The notes under the pieces: model-generated | Seen by the model: the letters and a program-made list of their open reading frames with translations, nothing else | Told to the model about the DNA's origin: nothing | The model's database searches: none | Shown here: positions 12,545-27,000 of the stretch, one piece after another | Position numbering within the stretch: the first letter of the stretch is position 1 | How the letters are laid out: each line of letters starts with the position of its first letter | Position numbers and translations under genes: made by a program | Assembly (NCBI GenBank): GCA_965644315.1 | Contig: CBFFRQ010000095.1 | Span: forward strand, 1-64,000 | DNA length: 64,000 bases | Reading direction: 5' to 3' | Source: Caecitellus pseudoparvulus | Taxonomy: Eukaryota > Bigyra: Bicosoecida

Positions 12545-14833
12545 TCAGGAACCCCCTTGAGGCATTGAATGAAGTGTCGGTGTGAAGGATGCAGGAATGC
12601 CATCGGGCATGCCACTTGCGGGGCCCTGTGCAGCATCGCACGCTGCATGCATAATTGGCGACATAATCTCCTCTAACTCTGCCTGCTTCCCTTTGTATGC
12701 CTCTACCCCCGCGGATGGGTTGGCCGCCAACCACTCGATGGCCGACCTGACAGCTGCGCGTGCTGCTTCAGAGTCCTCTGCCGACAGACTCAAAAGCGGA
12801 GCTTCACCCTCCAGGAAACTTCTAGCGGAATAAGCGTACTTCTCAAGGTACTGCTTGGCTTTAATGCGACCCTCGGAGCGTTCTGCAGCTGACATGTGCC
12901 ACTCAGCCTCAACCATGCGCTCGATGTCGGCGAGCTTCAAGTGCCTTGACTTACGCGTGATCGTGACCATTTCAGCTCTGCCACTTCCTGTGTCCATTGC
13001 TGAAACGTTTAGTGTGCCATCCACGGAGATGCGGAAAGTGACCTCGATCTGGGGCACCCCTCGAGGCATGGGATGAATGCTGCCCAGCTGGAGCTCTGCG
13101 AGCAAGTGGGTGGTCTTGGAAAGCCGGTGCCCCCCTTCGTACAGTTTCAAGGATATGCTCGCTTGATTATCAGTCTGGGTGGTGAAGGTGTGAGTTTGCA
13201 CAGCAGGCAATAGCGAGCTGCGGGGAACCAAGGGCGTTATTGTCCCGTCCGGGCTCTCAACGCACAGAGACAGGGAAGATGTGTCCAAAACCAGTATCCT
13301 GTCGAGCCTGTCAGAGCGGTGGGGATCAGCCAGGATGGCAGCATGAACAGCAGCACCGTAAGCGACGGCCTCGTCGGGGTTGATGCGCTTGCAGGGCTCC
13401 ATGCCGAAAAACTCGGTGAGCATGGACTGGATGCGGGGGATGCGGCTGGAGCCGCCGACCAGCACGACCTCGTGCACGTTGGCCTTGGACACGCTGGAGT
13501 CGTCTAGCATGCGCCCTATCATTCCGATGGTCCGTGCCAAGTCAGTTTCGCACAGCTCCTCGAAGCGGGTGCGGGTGATGGTGGTGGAGTAGTCCACACC
13601 CTCGAACAGGCTGTCGATCTCGATGAAGGCCTCGGTGGAGGAGGACAGGCTGCGCTTGGCACGCTCGCAGGCAGTGCGCAGGCGGCGCTTGGCGCGCTCG
13701 GAGGTGGACAGGTCCTTGCCGCGGTGCTTGCGCTTGAAGTCGGCGAGGCAGTAGTCCACCAGGCGGTTGTCGAAGTCCTCACCGCCCAGGTGAGTGTCAC
13801 CCGCAGTAGCCTTGACCTCGAAGATGCCGTCCTCAATGGTTAGCAGGGACACGTCGAAGGTACCGCCACCCAGGTCGAAGATGAGCACGTTCTTCTCGCC
13901 GTCGGTCTTGTCCAGGCCGTAGGCAATGGCAGCGGCTGTGGGCTCGTTGATGATGCGCAGGACGTTCAGGCCGGAGATGGTGCCGGCGTCCTTGGTGGCC
14001 TGGCGCTGGCCGTCGTTGAAGTAAGCGGGCACGGTGATGACTGCCTGCTTAACGTCGCCACCCAGGAAGGACTCAGCCACTTCCTTCATCTTGACGAGGA
14101 CCATGGCGGAGATCTCTTCCGCATGGAAGCGCTTGCTCTCGCCCTTGTATTGCACCTCAATGAGGGGCATGTCGCCGGGGCCTTGCACCAGCTTAAACGG
14201 CCAGTGCTTGGTGTCGGCCTGGACGACAGGGTCGGAGAACTTGCGGCCAATCAAGCGTTTCGCGCCAAACACCGTGTTAGCAGGGTTCACCACTACCTGG
14301 CTCTTGGCGGCATCACCGATCAGGCGCTCGGAGTCAGTGAAGGCCACATAGGACGGGGTGGTGCGATTGCCTTGCCTGCAACGAGAAGGATTGAAGGCAC
14401 TAATTGATATAGCAGCTCAGTAAGTCAAGGGGTGTACGGTGACACAACGCAAGCAAGCACCACCGAAGACGACAACGCATCCAGTGAAACATGCTCTCGA
14501 TATCCTCACTCGTTTGCAATGATCTCCACACGCTCACTTTCCCACACGCCAACACAAGAGTACGTGGTGCCTGGATAGAGGAAGCATCAAACGTTTAGAT
14601 GCCAGGCGCTGCAGACACTGGACTTGGTTGCGGAAACTGAGAGCCACCACGCCAAACTTTAACGGAGCGCTCTCCACGAACCTAGATCGATTCCCAGCGC
14701 AAACTCGGCATCCTGTAAGGTTAAATGCAAATTTATACAAGTTGTATGGAGTTTGAGACGCGATCAGGCACTGGAAAAGACAAGGAGCTGTGCACACAAA
14801 CTGCTCTTCACGCACATGGGATTCGGCTGCCAT
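12545..14833 (-). CDS. Hsp70-family chaperone, divergent substrate-binding half
   Basis: Exons deduced by phase: 14833-14816 (ATG), 14712-14682, 14570-14510 and 14375-12545, giving 646 residues. Introns are 103, 111 and 134 bp, all GT-AG. The joined start reads [17 protein letters not shown], then [17 protein letters not shown], the canonical nucleotide-binding-domain start. Other ATPase landmarks are [12 protein letters not shown], the [12 protein letters not shown] segment and [13 protein letters not shown]. From about residue 390 the sequence drifts: [20 protein letters not shown] replaces the usual LDVTPLSLGIET region, although [12 protein letters not shown] survives here as [12 protein letters not shown]. 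The lid is short and the protein ends in QGGS, without the EEVD tail that cytosolic Hsp70s use to bind TPR co-chaperones. No signal peptide or KDEL is seen. It is likely a cytosolic or specialised Hsp70. The first 18-bp exon is inferred. Confidence 0.9.
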
Positions 14834-15097
14834 GAAGGCCGTCGAGCGTGCTACCTTTCGACTCAACGTACACGAAACACGCTCCAAGCACGCAAAGCGC
14901 CTAGTTTGACAGCAATACTGGCTCGTCTGCTCCTCACTTGAGCACTGCGCTTGTGTTTTGCCAGGTCTGCCTGTCATGCCTGGCAGTCGCACCAGATGGA
15001 CTTCGACAAGGGTGATATTTGCATGGATTTATCGGTTGAGTTACGAGGCCACAGACAAAGTTCTGCAGTAGTTCGCTCCGAGCAGTGCGCCCAGCGC
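14834..15097. promoter_or_regulatory. Spacer upstream of Hsp70
   Basis: 263 bp between the putative Hsp70 start codon and the stop of the giant surface-protein gene, both on the minus strand. It must contain the Hsp70 promoter. I could not pick out a confident heat-shock element or TATA box. Confidence 0.35.
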
Positions 15098-18000
15098 TCA
15101 CTCCTCAGAAACCGCATCCAAGACGTGGCTCTTCGATCGCTGTGCTCCGTAGCTGAGCTCAGCTTGGGCTTCCACCTCGTCCGGGGGAGCAGTGGCGACT
15201 GGAGTTGTGGCTGACTCCGAGCTCCAAGTCCGCGTCAGGGCGGATGTCGTGCCAGCGCTTGAGACGCCATCACCCACAGTCTGTGCCCACGGCCGGAAGA
15301 GTGGCACGCCTGCAAAGCGCTTGCGGTCACCAAGCAGCGCCCACGCCGTGCAGCCTGCTGCACATGCGACCCACAGGACTGCAGCGACGATGACCCCTGT
15401 TGAGCCAGCGGCATACATGTCACCGGTCTCTGCCAGCGCAAAGTTCGATGACTGCACCGAGGCATCAGTGTCCTGCAAGCTGCCATCCTCGATGCCTTGC
15501 TCGGGGAACGTGACTGAGACTGCCGGCGCAGTGGCCCACACCACCACGAGGAGCCATGCCGTCACTGCAGCAGCGCCATACGACAAAGCAACTAGGGGGC
15601 GAAGGCGCTTCATCAAGAAGGTGGATGCCGGCCTGAACAGGGACCAGGCAGCAAACACAGTCAGCAAACAAGCACCGACCAGCACCGCGGCGCCAGTACT
15701 GCTGCGGGCTAGAACTGTGCCTGCCCACGCCACGCTGACCTTCATGGAGACCAAAGCACACCAGAAAACTGCGGAAGGGTGGGCTTCAAACGCGTGCCCC
15801 CACCTACGCAGGGCTGCAAGGAACCGCGGGTGGCTGAGTTTCCTGGGATTAAACCCGCGACTGCCCAGCTGGGCATGCTCTTCAGAGGGAACCATTTGCT
15901 GGCCATGAATGGAGAAGACCTGCTTTGCCAGTGCGTGTCCAAGAATGCTGGCCAGGTCGTACTGGGTCTCCAGTGACCTGTCGTGGTACATGCGTCGTGG
16001 TAGGTGCACCAGCACCAGATTCAGCAGCAGTGCAATGAGAAGACACGAGACAGCCATTAAGGAAATGTGCAGGTTACCCCAGCAAGGGTCTGGGAGGCAG
16101 TTTCCATCTTCGTCGCGGCTGTAACCTCCAAAGGGGAACCCGCAAGTGAACGGCTGCATGAGCACGACCAAGGTTGGCACCAGACCAACTGTGCCGAGAA
16201 TGTACAGCGCCACTGGGACAAAGCCTCTGTACAAGGCGATGTTGCGGACCACAGAGGTCTCCTGCTGTGCTGTTGGCAGGGCATCTCCATTGGCAAGGTG
16301 CCGCACACGGGCAAGGCGTCGGCGCGCTTGCCGTGGAGCCTGCTTCGAGTATTTGGGGCCAGCAGTGGAGGCTGTCTCTGCTGTGACGACACTTGCTGCC
16401 CGAGCTTGGTCTTCTTTCTGGCGTCTGCCATGTTGAACCGGCGGCACTCGCTGGGCAAGACTGCCTGCACCTGGCTGGCGCTTGGCTCCCTGTGTATGCA
16501 GCGGCTTCAGGGTCGCTCGCTGAGGCCGGCCTGGGCGACGCTGTCGGCTGGCCACAGAGGCTGTCCCAATGGATACATCTGACACGTTGGCGGTGGGGGC
16601 CACGGACCGTGTGCCTGCTGACGACTTGGATACTGCGCTGCTCCTCCTCTGGCCGGCTGGGTAAGGGGCGACGGAGGAGTGGGCGGACCCTCGCTTGTGC
16701 TTGCGGCGCCCCATGCGGAGCAGGGCTGCGGCCCGCTGCTGTGACAACATGGGCACTGCAATGGCTAGGCCCAGAATAGTCAATCCGGCAACTACGTAGA
16801 AGAAGGAGTACAGCGGAATGTACTTGATGGCAGAGAGTGACAGCAATCTAACGAGAACCTTGACTGGTACGTACGGGAGCCATGGGATCTGCTCAACAAA
16901 CAACGGAGCAACGCTCATGATGGAGTCAGAGGCAATGAGGCAGACGAGGAGCACATTGCGCCAGTTGGCCCACAGTTGTGGGGGGGTGTACCCAGTCAGT
17001 GCGGGCTTGGATGCGACGGCGGAAGCAGGCAGGGCTGCCACGTTGCTGTTCACTGCGCTCTGCGTGCTCTCATCTTCCTCGCTCAGCGCGAGGTGGGCTG
17101 AAGAGGAGGTAGACCCTCGGCGATGAGCAAGTGCGGCTGCATGGCCAGGTCCTGACTCGAGGCTGTCACTGTCAGACGTATCTGAAACCGGTGCGACTTG
17201 GTGTACGCCTCGAACCCTGTCCAGAAGCTCCACGACCGCCTGTGGAACTTCCGCGTGGGAGAACACTCGAAGGAATCGCAAGGCATGGGCGTGCACGGCA
17301 GCCATAGTCGGCGTGTGCCACTGGTCCACAGTGTTGCGATCGAACCAATCTGCTTGTCGCATCCACAGCAGGTGCCCGAGGGCCAGCAAAGCTGCTACGA
17401 CAGCAGCCGCCACTGTTGCAGACGTTTGCTCAGACGATTCTTCGGCAGGGAATGCCGCTGAGATGCGGAAGGCCGTCTCGGCGGCTTTGCAGGCCTCGTC
17501 AGCGACAGCTGCAGCTGGCCGCGGCTGGCACTCGTCCAAGTCACATGCCGTGCTGTCAGCCAAGAAGGCGGGACAGGCCGCTCCTCCGTACGCTGGTGGA
17601 ATGAGGACCTCTCGGGTGCGGGTCATGGTGCCAGTCAGCACCCCCGTGCTTGAGTTGCGATCGGCAGTGAAGTTGGACCACGCACTGACCAGGCAGTCGG
17701 ACGCACACGGCGAAGCGCTGCACAGTGCAGGGCTGTCAGAGCACAACTCCCCCTTGCAAAAGGGGTCCATGCCGTCTGCCGCGTGAGAAGCATCGCATTG
17801 GCACTGGCCGCCCCGGGGCCTGCCCCAAGTTCCAGCGCCATACCCCACACACGTCCCATGCCCGTGGCATGTTGCCTCTTCAGCCGCGAGAGGGTCACAA
17901 GTGCAGCAAGCCCCGCCCATCCAGCCATCGTCGCAGACGCACTGGGAGCTCCCAGCATACACCTTTCCGTCGTCCACAGCCAGGCCTGCCTCGGGAAACG

Positions 18001-21000
18001 CGACAAGACCCACGACAGAAGCAGCCGTTGAGTTGCTTGGAAGGCACCGCCCGTTCCCGCTGCATGTGTGCAACGCGTCACACGTTACTTGCACTGGGAG
18101 CGCAGCGTACCGCACAAACGTCGCCTGTGCTGCCCCCGGTGCGAGCAAAGGCGAGCGGACGCCAGACCACGACAGCACCACCGCATGGTTCACAACAGTG
18201 CCAGGCTGCGTGCCTCGCGGAACTGCGAAAGTGTGCTGCAAGGACAAGGAGTCCCCGTCTTGGATCACAGGGAAGATGCTGCCCACAACATCGAACCCTG
18301 ATGCCGCCTGCAGCAGGCGTTGGGAAAGGGCCGCAGAGCCTGACCCTCCCAAGCCATCCAAAACGGCGTTCATACCCTCAGGCTCCCGCAGAAGGGTCAG
18401 CACGTCCCTCCGCTCAGCTGCAGAAAGGGACTGCCGGGAGAAAACTCCCGGCGTCCCGCCATTCAACTGCACCGTGGGCGAGCCGAGCAGCTCCGTTGCG
18501 CCGCCGAGGCTCACGATGTACACGGACACGTTCACAGCATTGACCGTGAAGCCAGTGCCACGTCCAACAATCTCAGCGTCGAGCGTGTACCGTTGCTCCG
18601 TGGACACTACTGCGCTGCCATTCACACGAGCGTCCATGTCCAGATCATGGGCCACCGCAACGAAAGCAGGGGCCGATGAGGACTGCAGTGGCTGCGCTGG
18701 TGCGCTCACTGACGCCAACAGGAGCAAAGAACTGGCCGCTCGGGAATCACTGGCACTTGTCGGCACTGCACTGACCCGGAATGCAAGTACATCCGTCACA
18801 GCATTGTCAGTGTCCCCGTTGCTGATTGTGCACGTGTCGAACACAGCCCACCTGCCGCCTGGCCCGAGGGACAGAGACTCGACGAACGCAGAGTGCGGTG
18901 AAGTGCCTGCGCATGATGGCACAAACGAGTGTCCTGCAGGGAGCACGTGCTCGACCCGCAGGCTGTTTGCAAAGAATACCGCCCCCTGTCGCGCAGAAGT
19001 TACATTCACGCGCAGTGGGCCGGTCACGCCTTCCGGGAGTGCCAGGCGAACCTGAATCTGCAGCTCCTCCCCAACAGCTGCAAGAGGGGCCCCGGTTGAT
19101 GTCACCCGTCCACTTGCAGATGCGACTGACATGTTCAGCATGGCAACCCCCGGAACAGTCACAAAGGAGGGCACCGGGCCGCCGACGGGCGCAGAGCCGA
19201 CAGGCATCTGTTCCAGGTCGGAGGAAGTGAAGAACCGCGCAGTAGATGCTGTTGGGTGCGAAGTCCAGCTCACACTCAGCGCAGGCGAAAAGGTTGACGA
19301 TGAGCGCACGCCTGGCAGCAATCGAACAGTCCACGAGACGTTTGCGGTGGTGCCAAATGGAAGGGTGGGCAGAAATGCAACAGCATTCGAGCCCCTTGCT
19401 GTAACAGATGAAGAAACATCCACACCGTCAACGCTTGCGGCGACAAAGGAGTACAACTGCTGAGAAAGGGTGGCATCCTCCACCAGCACGTTGAAGGCGG
19501 GCGCGGCTGCCACCGCCAAGCTTGCATGCGACATTCGCAGCTGCCATGTCACAAGGTCTGCCGCATCAGCGCTGAAGTTCTCGGGTGAAGGCATGAGAGG
19601 GTTCAGCAAGCGGGGCTGAGTCAAAACCAAGCTTTGTGGCGCAGAACCCTGCACAACAGAGCCCACAGGCTGTGGTGCATGCATGCTAGGCAGGACGGAG
19701 CCATTCGCTGCTCTGTCGTAGGACAGCCTAACGGGGTCTCCACCCACCAGGCTGGGAATGGTGGGCGAAGTAGCATTCAAGCTCGCCAGGCGGGCGTCGA
19801 CGATGAAACGCAGACGAATCGGGGCTCCAGATGCCAGGGGTCCTGTAGGCAGGCCTTGGCTATCCCTCGACGGAACTGAAACGAAGGTGCACAGGTCCAG
19901 GAGAAGATCGCCATTGCTGAGCTGAGAAAGCGCAGCCGGGGCCAGATCAGAGAGGGATCCACTCGTCAACACCCCGTCCAGGACACCACTCCTGCACCCA
20001 AGCAGAGTAACATCCTCGGACACGTCCGTGCCAGACACATCTGCTGCAACAGATACAAGCTGGGGAGACACCACAACGCCCGGCATGTTGTGAAGCGGTG
20101 CAGTGAGCACTAAGGCACCCACTGTTCCGAGGGGAATGGAGGCGTCAACTTCCATGCGGATACGCTGGCCGAGCACAACTGGCTGAGAACTCGGGAACCC
20201 TGTAGAAACAGCCGACGCGCTGGCTGAGGAGTCTGAGGGGTGTGGAGACACGGAAACGCGGCTCACTTCCACTTCCACGGCTTGTTCAACCTGCAGCTGA
20301 GCATCCTGTGCGGCTGTGAGATTCAAGGGTCCGTGGTGTCGTGCATACGGGTTGGAGGGGTCTTTGTGCGTCCCGTACAGCACTTGTAGTGAAGGCTTCA
20401 GGGTGCTCTGCGGCATCACACCTTGCAGCAGCCGCCACCTGTATGCAAGTGTGCTTGACCCTGTCGCACGTGAGAGCGCCGGAGCTCCAGTCGGAGACAA
20501 AGGAGTGCCGGGCGGCACCAAGTCCCCGTTCCCACTTGAGAAGAGCGACGATGCGGCCAGTGCAATTGCAGGAGGCAAGAGCTCGACACCCATGGACACG
20601 AGCTTCACGGGCTGGTACAGGCCCTGGCCCACGGCGTCCAGGGTCAGTGCCGTGTCTCGCATGCGGACATGATAAGCAGTCGCGTCCGAAAGACTAGTGT
20701 GGCTGGCAGTAACAGTGGTATCTATGGCAGCACCCGCGAAAGCAGCTGACGCAGAGTTCAATACAGACACGATGGTGATGTTTGGCTCAAGCACCTCCAC
20801 CTCGGGGGCACGGGCAGTTAGATTGGCCACGCTGGGCACCACTGCTGCCCCTGAGATGACACCAGCGCTTGGATTCTCTGGAGGAGTTGGGGCAGGCACG
20901 GAATCAGAGAGCACCTGCACCAAGGCAGCAACCCGGGAACCTCTCAGGCTATCCTGCAGCGGCAGTGCACGTCCGTCGACAAAAGCCGAAAACGTGAGCA

Positions 21001-24000
21001 ACAGTGCTTGCGAGACGCCGCTTGACGTGTCAGAGTTGATCACATCACACAGCGGCACAACGATGTCTGTGTTCACGACTGTCCCCGCGTCCTGTCGCAC
21101 GTGGACAGAGGAAGCTGAGACCAGCTCTGGAAACTGTGGCCCAGAGAGAACGCCTCGGGCGTGTGATGGCAGACCAGCGCAGTCTGTGCCATTTACCAAA
21201 ACAGCTCCAGATGCGCCACCCTGTATGCGCACAGACTCAAGGCGTGCTTCTGCGAGGAGTTGGGGTGTCGGGGAAGGCACCGCCATTCCCACAGGGAATG
21301 CAGCTGACACATTCAACACTGCAACAAGCCCGGACGATACACCCTGCGGAAGGGCAAGGGCAACATCCCACGTGATCTTGCCTCCCACAGCAGCCACTGA
21401 ATCGGCATCTGAGGAGTCGTCTGTGGTGGTCTGGATGTTCACAACCGGGGCTTGAACGCCGATGACAGGGTTCACAGGAGCTGGCGCGGAGTATGCCCTT
21501 GAAGCGTTCACGACAGGTGCTGAGACCCAAGAACAGTTGAACTGTGGGCGGACAGCTGTGGCAGCCGCTACGCCTTCCCACAGACGAATGGTGATCGCAA
21601 CGTCAACGCTCGTACCGACTCGCAGCTCTGGCAGGGTTGCCCAGAGGCCTTCAGATCTAGATGAGGCTGCAGCTCCCTGCAAGTCCACGGCAGTCGCTGC
21701 GTCAAAGAGAACGGAACCATCGACCACGACGCGTCTCAAGTCGTATGCTCGGGCGTCCAAGACTTCGTTGGACACGGCTTCTCCGCCAGCCGTCACGTAG
21801 TCGACCTTCCCATGCACAAGACTCTGATCAAAAAGCTGCACGTGATAGGCCACGGAGTCGCTCACTGCAGCGTGTGAAAGGGTGGCAGTGAATGTGATGT
21901 CATCACCTGCCTCGACGTCTGCAACCGCGGCAGGAGTGAAGACGAGAGGAGACAGCTCCGGTTCGACGACCACGGCGTCTGCAAGCGTCACCACGCGATC
22001 CGCGAAGAGGCCGCTGGTGGACTTCAACGAGAAGGTGGCTGGGACCGTGGCACCCCTGACGACGCTTGATGCCGTCGTCGCGGACGCTTCCATGCTGAGC
22101 TCCAGCGCGATGGGCGTTCCAGATGCGCCAGATGATGCGGTCCCAACTGGGTCGCCGGGGAACAGATTTGCACGTTCCGTTCCGACCCTCCACGAAATGG
22201 CAGGCTGATAGATTGTGGTGGTATTCTTGATCAGCTGCACAGGCGGGGTGCCGGTACTCGCCCCCTGAATCAAGCTGACTAGATCCCACTCTGAGCCTGG
22301 AAAGGCGTCGACACCTGTGACCCTGTCTACGGGCAAAAGGACCTTGACGGAATCCCTTGCTGGCGGGCTCAAGGCAGCCAAAGCTGACGGTGGGGTAGCC
22401 AGGGGGAACGGCACAGACAGCTGGGTGTGAGCAGCGACGGAGAACTCTTTGAAAAAGTCGCCGGCGGGCGCTTGTGAGTCCAGGGAGAACTCCACATCTG
22501 CAAGTGTGCTCAGAGGCAGCAAGACCCTTGCACTCCATACAATTGCCGTGCCTGGTGCAAGGACTGGTGCGGCAGATTTCACCCCTGCTGAGGCGTCACC
22601 GGCAACCACTCCCGTGGCAGTGGGCACGGCCATGGTCATGGCGCTCTGAGACGCCCCGGCATCAGGAGATGCTACATAGAGGCGGCCTCTGCTGGGATCA
22701 GGGTGAGACCAGTATGAGACGTTCATGGTCGTGGCAGGGTTGGCTGAAGCTCCAGCTTCTGAAGCGGGCGCTACGAAGTACACAAAAGAAAGGTCAGAGG
22801 CACGCCCGTCCAGAGGAAGGGAGGTGTTCGTCGGAAGCAATGAGGTGACCTGTGGCAATTCCACGGCAGAGGAGCCGTTCCAAACCACCGATGCCAGCTG
22901 GTAGAGCAGGCGCGAGCTTGGTGACACCGCACTAGGGGTAACGTTGGCTGCGTGTGAAACATGCAGCCAAGAGTCCTGCACCTGAACACCGTATGCAAGC
23001 CAAGTGCTGGCAGAATCATGTTGCAGCTGCATGGAAAACAGGACAGAATCGCCCGAGCCGAGGCCTTGGAGGGCGGACGCTGGGTCGCTCTGGCCGAGCG
23101 GCGGCACGGCCTCTACGGTGACATCGAGCAGCAAGGGTTCTAGCACAGTAATGGGGTGCAGGGTGGCGTTTGCCGTGATGCCTGCGGCAGCGAACCTTGC
23201 AGTGCTCCTTATCTGAGATCCGTTGACGTTCGATGGGTGATCACGCACAACACCAGAGAACCGCAGCACAAGAGGGTCACCACTGCTGCTTCCTCCTGCA
23301 GTGAAATCATTGACAATGTCCCTGAACTGGAACTCGAAAAGACCCGATACCGTGTTTGCAGTGGACAAGCTTGTGAAAGTGCTCAGGTTGGCTTGAAGGC
23401 CGCCACCAAAGCGCACCCCGGTGCCACCCGAGACACCAACTAACCGCAGGGAGGAAAGAACGTCGCCGGTGGCAAGCACGTTCGCGCCGATTTGAACTGA
23501 TAGATTCGCTTCAGCCAGATACCCAAGTGGGAACTGCAGTGGCAGGTCAACTTGAGCATCCCAGCCAACGCTTACTTGCGAGTCAGAGAGCGTGTCCAGG
23601 GCGGCAAACGGGTCAAGTGATCCAAGAGCAAACGACCCAGGAATGGACGCGTTTGCGCGGGTGGTGAAGTTGCTTGCCCAAGCCAAGTGGGGGTGGCTCG
23701 CCGCCCACGCAGTCAGATCAACATGGAACGGCAGCAGCGTATCAGCGAGAGGGTTCGTCTGCACCGTCAGCACCACCTGCGACATGCCCCCTGCAGGGAC
23801 TGAGGCAAGCACGGCAGCTTGTGCGAAGCCCTGAACTCCCTCGGCCCCCACTACAAGCCAAGGCGCTCCAGAAGCGTCGAAAGCCACTTCCCCTGACCTG
23901 TCCACAACACAAGCCCCATCAATGAACACATGTGACACATCGTACTGAGCCGAGCCCAAACCAGCGTCGCTGAGGGCGATTGAGTAGGCGCCGCTCTGAG

Positions 24001-27000
24001 CGACGCTGGTGCTTCGCAAAAAAAACGAGACGTTGTATGGCATGCCGGCTTCGGCCATGGCCAGATGCGGAGCAGGAAGGCTGGTCAACTCCAGCTCGGG
24101 GCTTGAGACGCGCACGGCAGATTCGGTGGTCACACAAAACTCACAGGTGAACCAACTCTGCACAGATGCGTCAAACTCCAGCACGGTGGCGTTCCGCAAA
24201 CCCTTGCTCCCATTCGTAACCAGGAAGTTCAGTGACACGATGAGGACTTCAGGTACAGCATTGTCCGCGTCACTGTTTGAAACTGTGCCCAGGTCAATGA
24301 ATGCTGTTCCAGCGATGGAGTCCACCAGAGCACCAGCTGCAATGGAAGCCCAGGAACCAGAGCTGCTTGACAAGGCCGCCGGAGCTGTGATGGACAGCGA
24401 TTCGCCCTGTGGCAGCAGATCCGCTGTCTTGTTCCAAGACAGTGTCAGGTTGCTGTCAGTGCTGACGCCTTCAGCGAACGTCACGCGCCCCTCAGCTGCG
24501 ACGGTTGAGCCGACAGCTGCCAGCCCTGACGCTGCACCAGTCACAGAGTCCGACACCAGGACCAAGGAGACCAGTGGTGGGGCCATTTCGTATGAAATAA
24601 CAGTGGACTGTTTCGTGTCATTCATGGCAAACGGAAAAATACCCGAGGTGGTCGTGTAGGAAAACGCAACCCCGATGCCTGGCAGCTGGCGCCCGCTCTC
24701 GATGGCAGGGCCGATTGAGAACTGCATCTCCACAGAAACTGCCCCTCCCAGAGGAATCTTGGTCGCAACTTCAATAATCCCCTCCACGTTGATTGAAGCA
24801 ACTGCCGGTGCACCTAGGCTCACACCATCCACTAGCACATCCGACACCGGAAGAAGGCCAGTCAGCACAACAGACCTGACATCGGCACTCACATTGAAAG
24901 CTGGAGCAGAGCTGCCAGACGTATGGGCAATGCGCCACTTGGCGACAATCTCATCAAACGAATCGATCGTTGTGCCAGGCTCCGGATCCCAAGAGGGTCC
25001 GGACCTAAACACAAGCTCAGGCAGCACCAGCGTCAAGTTGTACGGCACACCCGACACCGCCAGCCCACCCGTCGCGCCGCTCACATCTGACACGCCCACA
25101 CTCGTCAGCCGGGGCGTCACACTCACGACCTCACCGGCCACCAGCCCCGCGCTCCCCCGCGCCTCCATGCGCACCGTCACCACCACCGTCTCAGCCACCC
25201 CATTCGACGTGTCGCTGTTCGTCACAGTGCCCAGGGACACCGTCGCGCTCAGGCCGTCCCCCGACACCACGCCCCCAGATGCCACGACGCCCCAGCTCCC
25301 AACCACATCCGTCACAACCGACCCGCTCGACGCCGCCACGCTCACCACGTCCGTCAAGAACACAGGCGACTGTGGGCTGCTCCACCCGCCCAGCGACACC
25401 TCCACCACGCCCGAGCTCGTCACGCCCTCAGGCACCACCACAGTCACCTCTGCCTCCACCACACTGCCAGGGAAAACTGCTCTCGGGGACGTCGACAGAG
25501 ATGCGTCTGCAGTTTCAGTGTCAACACTGCTCTCAGAAATAAGAACCAGCGGCGAAGCGACAAACAGCGAGGTTGAGGCAGGCTGCAGAGTCCAAGAAAG
25601 GGCAGCTGCGCTGCTCAAGGAAGTGGTTGCATACTCAGATGACACTGACAAGTTGGACAGCAAAGAGGCTGATTCAATGACTGTGGTTGGGCGCAACACA
25701 AACTGGACGAGGACAGAAGCGCCAAGGGGCAAAGATTGCGACAGGCGAACGATCCCAACATCGTTTGCGGCCTGCACAGCACCCGTTCCCATGCTCAGCC
25801 CATCCTTCAAGACATCAACAACAGACCACTGACCAACACCAGGAACAATGGACGTCACGTTCGCACTCACGTTGAAAGCAGCCGCTGCACTCGCACTCGC
25901 GTGCCCCACAGTCCACGACACGCGCACCGTGTCACCCGCGTCCACGCTGGACCCCGGAGATGGCAACCATGTCGGACCACTCACCACCTCCAGCTCAGGC
26001 AGCACCAGCGTCAAGTTGTATGGCACACCCGACACCGCCAGCCCACCCGTCGCGCCGCTCACATCTGACACGCCCACACTCGTCAGCCGCGGCGTCACAC
26101 TCACGACCTCACCAGCCACCAGCCCCGCGCTCCCCCGCGCCTCCATGCGCACCGTCACCACCACCGTCTCAGCCACCCCATTCGACGTGTCGCTGTTCGT
26201 CACAGTGCCCAGGGACACCGTCGCGCTCAGGCCGTCCCCCGACACCACGCCCCCAGATGCCACGACGCCCCAGCTCCCAACCACATCCGTCACAACCGAC
26301 CCGCTCGACGCCGCCACGCTCACCACGTCCGTCAAGAACACAGGCGACTGTGGGCTGCTCCACCCGCCCAGCGACACCTCCACCACGCCCGAGCTCGTCA
26401 CGCCCTCAGGCACCACCACAGTCACCTCTGCCTCCACCACACTGCCGGAGAACACCTCACGCGGCGCCGCGCTGCCACTTGCGCCCGCCGTCGCAGCATC
26501 CAGGAACGACTCCACAATGGACATGGACGGAGCATGCACAGTCATCACCACTGGCGTCATGTCCACCACGTTGCTCGCAGCCACCGCACTCGTCTCAGAC
26601 GTGCTCGTGTACGGCACAGTCACAACCAAGGCGGGCAGGTCCACCGCACTCTCCACGGTGCCCTGCACAACCAGCTCCACCTTCACATCTGCTGTGGCAC
26701 CCAGCGGCAGCTGGCTCATCAGCTGCACCACGCCGTCGCCGTTCGCAGCCGTCACAGCACCAGCTCCGAGGGACCCACCGCCCACCAGCACGTCCACCAC
26801 AGCCATCTCACCCCCAACCACCATGGACGTCACGTTCGCACTCACGTTGAAAGCAGCCGCTGCGCTCGCACTCGCGTGCCCCACAGTCCACGACACGCGC
26901 ACCGTGTCACCCGCGTCCACGCTGGACCCCGGAGATGGCAACCATGTCGGTCCACTCACCACCTCCAGCTCAGGCAGCACCAGCGTCAAGTTGTACGGCA

